Source of the DNA: Chionomys nivalis
Taxonomy: Eukaryota > Chordata > Mammalia > Rodentia > Cricetidae
Direction: 5' to 3'
Assembly: GCF_950005125.1 (NCBI RefSeq)
Contig: NC_080106.1
Location: forward strand, 29,505,001 to 29,569,000
Length of the DNA: 64,000 bases
Shown here: in pieces, positions 46,690 through 55,962 of the stretch
How positions within the stretch are numbered: position 1 is the stretch's first letter
Layout of the letters: every line of letters starts with the position of its first letter
Made by a program: the position numbers and the translations under genes
Notes under the pieces: generated by a model
What the model was told of the DNA's origin: nothing
What the model saw: only the letters and a program-made list of their open reading frames with translations
The model's database searches: none

Positions 46690-47165
46690 TGTGTGTATTC
46701 ATTAGGGTGGTTTACAGGAATTCAGCGGAAAGAGTGAATCTGTATACATATGTAGAGAAGAGGGAACTATTAGAATGGTTTACAGGCTGTGGTCCAGCTA
46801 CTCTGAGGTAATTGTTTAGTCCATGATTCTGGTTGTCCCTGCTAGTCTTTGGTATACACTTGAATTCTGAAGAAGTAGGCTCTAATGCCAGAGAAAGAAT
46901 GGACTTGCCAGTACGAGCAAGAGGAAGCAGGCAAAGAGCAAGCTTCACTCTCCCATGTTCTTTTATAGACTGCCAGCAGAAAGTGTGGCCCAGATTTAAG
47001 GTGGATCCCACCTCAAATATCCAATTAAAAGTGGGTATTTCCATTTCACGTTGCTTAATAGAAAGTCCCTCACATCCACTTGGGTTTAAGTTAATTCCAG
47101 ATGTAGTTGAGTTGACAACCAAGAATAGCCATTACAACACCACTTGTCAACTTGAAAAACAATCA
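46690..47165. mobile_element. Rodent LTR-like repeat, family C
   Basis: ATTAGGGTGGTTTACAGGAA, GAAGTAGGCTCTAATGCCAG, AGAATGGACTTGCCAGTACG, GCAGAAAGTGTGGCCCAGAT and the closing AGTTGACAACCAAGAATAGC follow a well-known rodent repeat of about 480 bp. Orientation and official name are uncertain. A scrap of its start may recur at 52742-52790. The two overlapping 110-136 codon frames here are repeat translation. Confidence 0.6.
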
Positions 47166-47203
47166 TAGCTCCTTATGTCGTGTTTAATTTCCAAAAATAC
47201 AAT

Positions 47204-47341
47204 AACAAGGTCATAATTATGCCTAGCGCGATATAACTACCTCACATACAATCACAAATGCATTATATATTTAACCAAGTCATAATTACATCTAACATGA
47301 TATAACTATCTTTCATACAACTGCAAAGACATTATAAATTT
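47204..47341 (+). repeat. Two-unit diverged tandem repeat, 69-bp period
   Basis: Unit 1 (47204-47272) and unit 2 (47273-47341) share GTCATAATTA, GATATAACTA, CATACAA and GCATTATATATTT / ACATTATAAATTT in the same order and spacing, with about 20 per cent differences. The units sit just right of the family C repeat. Confidence 0.85.
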
Positions 47342-47484
47342 TAGAATAGATGGCAATGTCCTTTGAGGGATATTCTTTTAGTATCCCAACCCTAAATATG
47401 ATGACCATTGTTATTCTCTTAATGGATGTTACATTATATAATAAAGAAATCAAGGAAAGAAAAATTATGTGTATAAATAACATT

Positions 47485-48062
47485 CTTAATAAAATATAAC
47501 CCCATAGAAGCTAATTAACAAGGAGGTCTCGGGGGGGGGATACATGAATCTCATTGTGAAGGAGAAATAGAATAGACATCCATGGTGGATTAGGGAGGGG
47601 TGTGGACAGAGGGTAAGACGGGAACAGGAGGGATCAGATGGGGGAAGGATAGAGAGAAAGAGTACTCTGAGAAACAATTGGAAAGGACAGGAATCTCTGA
47701 GAAGAGCTGGAAACCTAGTTAAATGGAAACTTCCAGGAATCTATGAGGGTGACCCTAGCCAAGACTCCTAGCAATAGGGAATACGTATCCTGAACAGGTC
47801 ATCTCCTGCAACCAGGCAAGACTTGAAGTAAAGGAATAGGGACACTATCCCAGCCACAAACCTTCCACCTACAGCTTGTTCTACCTACGAGACATTCTGG
47901 CTTAAAGGTGGTGCAGAAATTGTGGAAGTGATCAACAAAGGATTGGTCCAACTTGAGACTCATACTATGAGAAGGTATGGAGCTCACCCTGACACTTTCT
48001 GGAAGCCAAGATCCAGAGGCAGGATAGCCCAGAGATCTAGGCTAGAACTGAACACAATTGGC

Positions 48063-48137
<75 letters not shown>

Positions 48138-48780
48138 GAAAAGAAAGAATTGAATAAAGTAATGAAATAATTCCTTAATTCCTAATGCTATTTTGCTATA
48201 TTCATAGAATAGACCAATTGTCATCAGAGAGGATTCACCCATCAGCTGAAGAAAACAAATGCAGAAACCCACTGCCAAACATTAGACAGAGTTTGGAGAG
48301 TCCTGTGGAAGAGAGGGAGAAAGGATTGTAGAAGCCAGAAGGGTCAAGGATACCACCAGAAAACCCACAGAATCAACTAACCTAGGCTCCCAGAAACTGA
48401 ACTGACAACCAGGGAGCTTTCGTGGGACTGATCTAGGCTTTCTGCATGTACGTTATACTTGTGTAGCTTGCTCTTCTTATGGGACTACTAACAGTGGGAG
48501 CAGGGGCTGTCTCTGACTCTGTTGCATGTTTTTGGCACCCTTTCCTTTTACCAGGTTGTCTTGTCTAGCCTTAATAGAAGAGGAGGTGCCTAGTCTCACT
48601 GCAACTTGATACACCATGGCTGGTTGATATCCATGGGATGCCTGCCATTTTCTGAAAAGAATCAGATGAGGAGGAGTGGATGGAAGGGGACAGAGGGGAG
48701 GTTAGGGGGAGGACTTGGGAGGAGAGGCGGAAAGGGAAACTACAGTATGGATGTAAAAACAAAACCAAATTAAATAAATA
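47485..48780 (+). mobile_element. Rodent L1-type 3' UTR, sense
   Basis: A 3' untranslated stretch with AGAGCTGGAAACCTAGTTAA, CAACAAAGGATTGGTCCAAC, TTTTGGCACCCTTTCCTTTT, TGCCTAGTCTCACTGCAACT, then the G-rich tract at 48668-48735 (GGGGACAGAGGGGAGGTTAG) and an AATAAATACAAAAA terminus. This is the usual rodent L1/Lx 3' order. It contains a GAAA microsatellite. No ORF2 is found upstream, so the copy is 5' truncated. Confidence 0.6.
48064..48150 (+). repeat. (GAAA)n microsatellite
   Basis: About 19 uninterrupted GAAA units, then GGAAAAGAAAG. Likely polymorphic and an H-DNA-capable purine tract. It gives the artefactual K/E/R frame on plus and the F/L/S frame on minus. Confidence 0.98.
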
Positions 48781-48959
48781 CAAAAATTATGAAAACACTC
48801 TTTTCAATTTTAATCCTCATTTTGCAAGTGGTCATGTAATCTTAGGTGGTGTTTATAATTACCTTCCTCTACTACCCATTCTGAATTTCCCTCACTCTCA
48901 GCAAGTACTTCAGCAGGTTTTGACTCTTTTTCAAGAGGAGTAACTCATGTCTTCATTCC
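48781..48959. other. Short unique gap
   Basis: Between the L1 3' end and the ERVL. Nothing recognised. Confidence 0.4.
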
Positions 48960-49979
48960 TGAAGGGTCTTTTTTACTTTTTTATTGACTTTAAGTACAGG
49001 ATACGGTAGTACCAAGAGATGCCCTAACAGATCTCCTTTACTCCAGATACATTTTTTTTCCTCCATGATGGAGAAACAGTTCAATTTCCTTTTCATAATA
49101 TGGACCTTCTAATACTGCTAGTCGTTTCTTAGCTTGTTGACTTAAAGATATCAGAATCCCAAAGGCCAGGAGGATTTTTAATATTCCAGTTCAGTGGAAT
49201 ATTTCCTATGTCTCCTAGAAGGAGTGCTAGTCCCTATGACCCAAAATTTCTAGACCAGCAGATATCAAGGTCATGGAAACAGAAAGCAAAAATTTTCCTA
49301 GTGGGTTACTTAGGGTATTGTTGAAGGAAATCATTTTCTTTCCCCCTTTCATGCCTGGAAACATAGGTAGAGGTTATTTGAGAAACTATACCGTATATTG
49401 AAGAATAAATCAAAGCAGAAACCACTTTCTGGAAAACACTTCCCTGCCTTCCAGGCTGCTGCTACCTAATTGGCCCTGTAACTGTGTCAAAAGGCCATTC
49501 CACCTTTCTTTCAGGTGCTCTTCTTCATCGGGATGATGGGAAACATGGTAAGACCAGTGGATTCCAATACTGTGGGCCTACTTCTGGCTGAGAAGTGAGT
49601 TTGTTAGTTAAAAGCAATACTGTATAATACCATGACCATGAATGAAGCATTATGTAAGTCGATGATGGTGGATTGGCAGAAGCAATACACACAAAAAAGA
49701 CAATTCGAAAACTGGAACAAGTACCTCTTTCACTAAGGATAAAGTGTTGTCTTTTCTAATGGGAAGTGGTACAACGTAGGCCACTTGACAACAGGTTCCT
49801 GACTGGTCTCCCTAGGGAATGTGCCAAATATACAACTCAGTGTTGATCTGCTCTTGGCAGATCCAGAACTTAGTAGCAGTTGTAATCAGGTCAGACTTGA
49901 TGCATATCCCCATTGATGCCACCAAGACAACTTTGTCGGCCCACTGGGCAATTATAGAGTTGCCCAGGCAGGGGGAAGG

Positions 49980-50225
49980 CTAACTGTCCACAGAATGAAT
50001 CATCCTATCTATTTGATTATTGAACTCTCCCTCTGCTAAAGTCAACCTTTGATGAACATTTACACGGGACTCAGGTATCTTCACATCCATCAGCCATCTG
50101 GAGAGCTCTATCCACATACTTCTTCCCCAGATAGCTTTCTCACCTATTTTCTGATCATGCTCTTTCCAAATTCCTGACCATCCTCCATCCAGCCCATTGG
50201 CTACAGCCCGTGAATCAGTAGACAA
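49980..50225 (-). pseudogene. ERVL pol fragment: RNase H region
   Basis: An 81-codon open stretch with an S-T-D-S-x-A-V-A-N-G-L motif at residues 2-12 (RNase H), a W-K-E-H-D stretch and V-N-V-H-Q-R near residue 56 (the RNase H active-site histidine region). RNase H would normally degrade the RNA of the RNA:DNA hybrid during reverse transcription. Open only between stops, this is a relic. Confidence 0.8.
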
Positions 50226-51225
50226 TCACACAACTACATGTTTCTCCTTCAGAACAAATTTTTGACCATGTGTACTGCTCAACTTATGTCTAGTATGAAG
50301 ATTTTTCTCTGGCAGTGTCTTTCAGAGTTGTCCCAGGAAGAGTTTGCAAAGCTGCAGCTGTCCACTTCTGAGTGGTGGTCTCTACATAAAGTGCAGTGCC
50401 ACCAATAAACTAGGCCCTTAACATCTCTTCCACGATCAACCAGTCTTAGGGCATACCCTATGAGGTGCATGCTTGGCAGTAGAGACCATTAAAAGGGAGC
50501 AGAAGCCACAGGCATTTGAGACACTTTGCCGTGAAACCTGAATGAGCTTTCAGGACCTACTCAGGACCAATCACCTATATACTTCTTCATTTGATAATAA
50601 AGTACTGTTGTGCATGCGCTAATTTATACTTTGGTGAGTCAAAGGCCCCCCTTGATGGCTAGCACAGGTCAAATGGTAACTTGTTGGCCCACTGTCAAAC
50701 ATTCAGTTTCCTCTAAGGCCCAACAGCAGGCCAAGAATAGTCCCCGAAAGGGAGAAGAGCTGTCCAGAATTGTCTATCTACAGAGATGGTAGAGCCTGGC
50801 TCCAAGATTCCAAAAGTGTCTTTTGTGATTCACCTGTGCAGGTCTGCCAAAGGCTGCAAACAGCATCCCTATCTGCCTCTGATACCTTAATTACCATTGT
50901 GTTTGCTGGATCTTATGATCCAAGTCAAAGTGCGGCCTGACCAGCAACCCGGATTTGCTGAAAAGCCTTCTGTTCCATGTCCCAACAAAAGCTAGCAGCT
51001 TCCTGAGTCATTTGGTACAAGACTCAGAGTAACACACCCAAGTGTGCAATGTACTGTCGCTAGAATCCAACTCAGCCACAGACATTGAGCTTCTTTCTTG
51101 GAGGTGGGAAGAGCCAGATGCAACTTATCCTTCACCTTAGAAAGATCTCTGAATATCACACACTACTGGGCTACTTAGAATTTCACTGACATAAAAGGCC
51201 CTTTTGGTTGAACTTATTTCTCACC

Positions 51226-51480
51226 TTATAATGCATATGTATATTTCCATCTTATAATGCACATGTATATTATCAACAGGTTCGAAGTGATTGCTACCTC
51301 TTGCTCACTTGTTCCAATCAGCATAATGTCAACACTATAGTAAAGGGTGATATCCAATATGATATTTTTTGGAAGAGAATAGTCAGGATTACTATTATCT
51401 AAGTTATGACACAGAGTATAGAAAGTTAATAAATACATCCTTAAGGTAAAACTGTAAAAGTAGATTGCTGGTCTTGCCAA
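51226..51480 (-). pseudogene. ERVL pol fragment: RT palm, active site broken
   Basis: An 84-codon stretch over the RT palm. The catalytic box around residues 48-51 (bases about 51328-51339) has lost the two-aspartate form, and the neighbouring D-I-M-L-I-G-x-S-E-Q-E-V segment is still readable. The polymerase is inactive. Confidence 0.75.
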
Positions 51481-51653
51481 CTGAAAGCAAATTGCTTCTT
51501 GTTTTCCATATTAAGGACAGATACCTAGTGAAATGCTTTTGCTAGATCAATAGCTGTATACCATGAACCAGATATGCTTATCTGCTCAAATAAAGACACC
51601 ACATCTAGAACACCGTTGTATTTGGAATCACTACTTGATTGAGTTTTTGATAG

Positions 51654-52169
51654 TCAACTGCCATTCTGTTGATTCATCTGTCCTTTGTACCATCCAGTGT
51701 TAAAGTGTAAGAGGGAATTAGAAGTGTTAATGGGAGATGTGATAGGAACCACTACCCCTCTTTCTTTCAAGTTCTTGATGGTGGCACTAATTTGTGCAAT
51801 TCCTCCAGGGATTAAACCTTGTGTTTGAGTCAATATTTTACCTTCAGAGGCCTTGAGGGACATCAGTATTTTCTTTTCCGGCATCTTCTTCAGAAAAAGT
51901 CGCTGCCAGTTTAGCAGACAACGTTGCATTAAATTCCTTAGCCCAAGTTGAAAGAAGTAGTATTTCCGGTTTGGGATTGGGAGTACATCCGCTGAAGGTG
52001 GAGAAACTACTCTCTCTCGTGAGAGTAACCCACAAGAATCTGTGGCTTTAACGTTCTCATCTTCATTAGGGTCTTCACATACATCTCCACCCCAAGTTAA
52101 ACGGTCCCATTCTTTACCAATACGGTCCCATTCTTTACCAAGTAATGCCCTTACTTTAACAGCTGACAC
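51654..52169 (-). pseudogene. ERVL pol fragment: RT N-terminal region
   Basis: The longest frame in the window, at 171 codons. It carries the L-I-P-G-G-I-A-Q-I stretch (residues 118-126) and a nearby E-R-G-V-V-V-P segment, the fingers region of ERVL RT. Residues about 10-23 include a seven-residue repeat from a 21-bp tandem duplication at 52101-52142. The frame survives by chance between stops and has no credible start context. Confidence 0.75.
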
Positions 52170-52194
52170 CTTCCAAGGCTGGGATGTGAATTCT

Positions 52195-52437
52195 TCACTG
52201 TAATTTAGCCAACCTTAAAATGAGGCCCCTGGTTTCCTTTTCTACAATGTGAGTTCTGTGACTGCCGGAGAGAGAATTCCTTTCCAGGGAATGTTTAGAA
52301 ACATTTAGGCTGTTTATGTGCATCCGAAACCAGTCCAGTCTACCCGTGAATTCAGTGTTGTTCTCCACCCTATTCTGAGATGCTAATAAGTTGGTTAATT
52401 TTATCATGGAGTTCTTATCCACAGTTGTTAGGAGCAA
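52195..52437 (-). pseudogene. ERVL gag/protease-side fragment (tentative)
   Basis: An 80-codon stretch immediately upstream (in minus orientation) of the pol fragment. Position and context suggest gag C-terminal or protease-linked sequence. I see no diagnostic motif in it, and a second piece at 52518-52739 may belong to the same region. Confidence 0.4.
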
Positions 52438-52884
52438 CGAACCAGCATCATCATTTTCCTTATATTTTTATAAATTGTAAAAAGTTTTATATAGAGAGCC
52501 ACAAAATCCCTTGCCTCTCACAGTTGCTGAATCAGAATAAATGCATATATTTGTCTCCTTGAATTTGTAACATAGTTTATGTGAAGGCTTTCAGTACTCC
52601 CCAAGCCTCTAGGAGAAGTTTCAGTAATGGGAAAGGCTTCGGTTACTGTAGGTGTTAACAAATTGGAAAGCCTATTTAGATAGCTAAAAAATTTATTCTT
52701 ATACTTCTGTTGCTCTAGAATTACTACTGACACAAACATCTGTGTTAGTTGGGGTTTCTAAGGAATAGGATTGATAGAATAAATATATAATCCATAATTT
52801 TATCCTCTATGATGGAATGAGTTTAAGTGGGAAAATGTAGAGAGACACAGTTTTAAATCCTGCTGTTTTGAGATCTGTGTTATT

Positions 52885-53012
52885 GCATACTTGGTCTCCT
52901 AGCACTTGGAGGCAGAGGCTAGAGCATTATCATAAGTTTAAAAGCAGCCTGGTAATACAGTGAGCTCCAGAAGAACCAGGATTACATAGGTATGCTCTGT
53001 TTTAAACAAAGG
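52885..53012 (+). mobile_element. Old B1/proto-B1 SINE
   Basis: CATACTTGGTCTCCTAGCAC followed by TTGGAGGCAGAGGCTAGAG and AAAAGCAGCCTGGTAATACA parallels a B1 in sense (AATCCCAGCACTTGGGAGGC, CAGCCTGG). Heavily decayed. Confidence 0.65.
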
Positions 53013-53099
53013 GTAAATAAATCTTGTTGTTCCCTAACTGGAAGATTATTCTAGGAAAAATATGTACTTCATAAAGTGAATGAAGAGAGGACACTAAGC

Positions 53100-53311
53100 T
53101 AGTGGTTCTCAACCTATGGGTTGTGATCCTTTTGGGAGGTTGAATATCAGATATTTACAGGGGTCACATATCAGATATTTACATTACAATTTATGACAGT
53201 AGCAAAATTACAGTTAAAAAGTAGCAATGAAATAATTTTATGGTTGAGGGTCACCACAACACGAGGAACTGTATTTAAGGGTCATAGCAATACGAAGGTT
53301 GAAAACCACTG
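53100..53311 (+). mobile_element. hAT-type MITE (URR1-like), both ends present
   Basis: It starts TAGTGGTTCTCAACC and ends GGTTGAAAACCACTG, so terminal inverted repeats of about 15 bp with two mismatches. The interior has TTTTATGGTTGAGGGTCACC and ATTACAGTTAAAAAGTAGCA. The 8-bp flanks CACTAAGC (53092-53099) and CCCTAAGT (53312-53319) agree at 6 of 8, as for a hAT target duplication. At 212 bp it has no transposase and is non-autonomous. The interior contains ATATCAGATATTTACA twice (53144 and 53168). Confidence 0.85.
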
Positions 53312-53319
53312 CCCTAAGT

Positions 53320-55750
53320 CAAATAGATCTTTCCTTCTAAACTGAAATTATCAGTAAATGTTTCCCAGTATTTGTCAAATTTAAATGTATTCAAGTTGTA
53401 TCCAGGATTATACTAGTGTGATTTCCAATATAGAACAAAGCCATGCTATGATTCTTTCTCTCAGGTTCTCTATAATGAGGAAATAGCTACCATGTAATAC
53501 ATATGTAGCATGTATTACTTAAAAAACGATTTTCTTAAAGCAAGATTAACAAGAATTATGGTTCATGAAGATCTGTGTTCTTGAGATGAGTTAGTATGAA
53601 TGAGCCTCCCTCACAAGACTTGTGAATACTCCATAATCTCACAAAGCCCTTAACAAGTGTGATTCAGGGAGCAGAGCACAACCTGGAACTTGAAATACAA
53701 CTAACATTGAGTGTATCTTGACATGGGCCTGCGTGGTCACATGGCATAACAAATAATCCCTAATTTACATACCTAATTAGCCAATCTACCCAGGAGCCTA
53801 TACCAAAAATCTTAACTCCTTAAACGCCTCCTGTTAATTTTTCTTTATATAGTCCTCAGGTTTTCTTTATATAGTCTAGGCTCCTTGGCCAAACTACCTT
53901 GAATACTTTTCAAGATAAAATCTTGGGATTGGCATAATTTATCCTTATCCATGTATTTATATAGGTACATACTGTATAAATAGGTATAGTACAATGTGAC
54001 TGCACGTGCCACAGTGACGTAAACATTCACCTGTCATGTGGTTGCATTCATTTCAGGAGGAAAACCTTAGTGAGCAGCAGCTTGTGTCAAGGGGCTGCAT
54101 CAAGACATCGCTTTTCATCTGTGCTGTTTAGGGCAGTCCTCTGATTCTTTCCTGTTTTTCATTGCATTCTCTGCCACATGCTTTTATTTTTTTCCCCTGA
54201 AATAATCAGTTGTATATGTATTATAAAGACATTTCAATTTCATTACTTAAGCTCTTCCAGTGTTGACAAATTTAAATAAAAAGTTTTTTTTATCTTGTGC
54301 TATTGCTGCTCTGACTCAGCCCACCGCAAATGTTACCACACATAACATTCTCGTGCCGAGCCAACCTCCCAATGTCTGGGTTGGAAATGACCTCCTGCAA
54401 TTTCCCTTCCACCTGTGCTTCAGCGCACACTGTTTCAAGGACCCTCTGAAGTTGAAGTGGCTGCTGCTGGCACTGACTGGAACAAAAATGACTTCCAAGT
54501 TGCCGTGACCTAAAAATGCTCCCCCACTGAACAGAAGATATTGACTTCTGTACTTGCTCCTGTATTGCAATATACAGCAAACTATTTGACCACAGCATCC
54601 TGTGGTTCTGTTGTCAACTATTTCAAACTCTCTTCTTTTTGAAAAACCTATTCTTGAATTCTGCATGACTGTTTTCTTGGTGCACAAATGTCTCCTGAAC
54701 CAAATGGACAGATAGATGAATTATTCCCCACGTAAGCAGGTAGTGTTTGCTACCCCAGTCCTTTGTGGTGGTATTATATTTCATCATGATAGATTTTGTA
54801 CTCTCAATTTAAAGTAAGGCCCTGACCCTTGTGTTGGTTGTTATAATTACATGTGATAATAAAAGCTTTACTCATCTTCAAATAAAATGTACCAAACACA
54901 GGACAATAATTCTAATCTAAAATATAAGTAAGATGATGAATATCCATATTTAATGAATAAGAATCCCAATTCTTGAAAAATAGAAAACCCAGGGCATCAC
55001 AGATTAATCTCAAGCAATGTGTGTTTGAGCAATAAATATAATATTGCTCTAGACTGAAGTGTGTGGATTCCTTAGTGAAAAACCTGTCAGGAATAATGTA
55101 GTCAAATATAAAACTGATACAGAGAATCATGACCCCGTGTCTCAAATATCACACTAGGCTTCTCCCAACATGAGGAAGGCAATTAATTAATTTCAGCTCG
55201 AAAGTGTCTGTGCGTCTGTAATTAACATGTACATGTACTGCACTTTTGTCCCGACCGTGGGCAGACTGTGTAGGGAAGAAAAGGAGGCAAAGAACAAGTG
55301 GCCCCTTGTCATTCCTTCTTCCAACTCTCTTACCTCTTGCCTCATCCTACCTTCCTTTTAGTTTATATAGATTTCTTAAATGCCAGTTAAGCAGAAAGTG
55401 CACTTCCTTAGAAATATGTTTCTACTTTCTGCTTCTATCTTCATTGTAAAGTGAACGCAGGAATGAACTTCACTTTGGTTTATCAATTAAAAAAAAGAGT
55501 TTAAAGTGCCCATAAAATGCAAATTCTTGCTTTATAGCAATTTATATCCTTTAATAATTTTAAGTTGGAGGTATTCAAGAAGTGATACTTTAAATCATAT
55601 TGTGAAAACGGAACATGATTGCTTCACTCTATGTTTTCGACATTACAAGGACGACAACTCAATATAGATGGGAGGAAGTAGCAGAAAGGTGTGGTCGTTA
55701 CCAAGCAGCAGGAGGTTAGTCTAAACTAAAACTTTCAACTTTGTCTATAT
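53320..55750. other. Unique DNA with a GC-richer conserved-looking block
   Basis: The stretch is mostly AT-rich. A tandem TTTCTTTATATAGTC pair lies near 53839-53877. Positions 54300-54700 are GC-richer with overlapping open frames on both strands (82 plus, 102 and 123 minus codons). Positions 55190-55260 carry AATTAATTAATTTCAGC and TAATTAACATGT blocks that look like conserved non-coding DNA. None has a recognised family. Confidence 0.5.
54250..54700. other. Coding-like block of unknown nature
   Basis: Composition rises in GC and open frames overlap on both strands. The plus frame from 54260 and the minus frames from 54598 and 54687 lack any motif I recognise, and the opposite-strand overlap argues that base composition rather than selection keeps them open. 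A processed-pseudogene remnant or conserved non-coding element is possible. Confidence 0.25.
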
Positions 55751-55754
55751 CAAT

Positions 55755-55962
55755 TCTTTAATTCTTTTATGTGTATGCGTGTGTCACTGACTGTATACCA
55801 CATGGGTACAAGTGCATATGGGGAACAAAGAATACCTCAGATTCCCAGGAGCTGAGGAGTAGTTGGGTTGTTCATTGCTTGAGGTTGGTGCTGATGTCTG
55901 TACTCAGGTCTGCAAATGCAGGAAAACAACTCTGAATTGTGGATCTATCTCTTCAGCCTCAT
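55755..55962 (-). mobile_element. B2/B3-type SINE, antisense, diverged
   Basis: TTTTATGTGTATGCGTGTGT, CTGTATACCACATGGGTACA, GGAACAAAGAATACCTCAGA, CTGTACTCAGGTCTGCAAAT and GGATCTATCTCTTCAGCCTC follow the antisense B2/B3 order, including the tRNA-like head at the right end. Confidence 0.75.

Larger units (their letters stand above)
48960..52740 (-). mobile_element. Decayed ERVL-class endogenous retrovirus, antisense
   Basis: On the minus strand, right to left: gag-like sequence (about 52740-52200), pol N-terminus and RT (52169-51226), a stretch into RNase H (about 50225-49980), then integrase and probably the dUTPase side (49960-48960). ERVL elements carry pol with a C-terminal dUTPase and no env, which fits the length. 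All frames are broken. LTRs were not recognised at either end. The short plus-strand frame at 50610-50792 is a shadow. Confidence 0.75.

Noticed and set aside
46712..47168. Overlapping 136- and 111-codon frames on opposite strands
   Set aside because: They lie wholly in the family C interspersed repeat, so they are repeat translation.
48042..48278. F/L/S-rich membrane-like protein
   Set aside because: It is translation of the GAAA microsatellite read on the minus strand.
51654..52169. A functional 171-residue host or viral protein
   Set aside because: It is a surviving stretch of ERVL pol bounded by stops, with a broken RT downstream. No start or promoter context.
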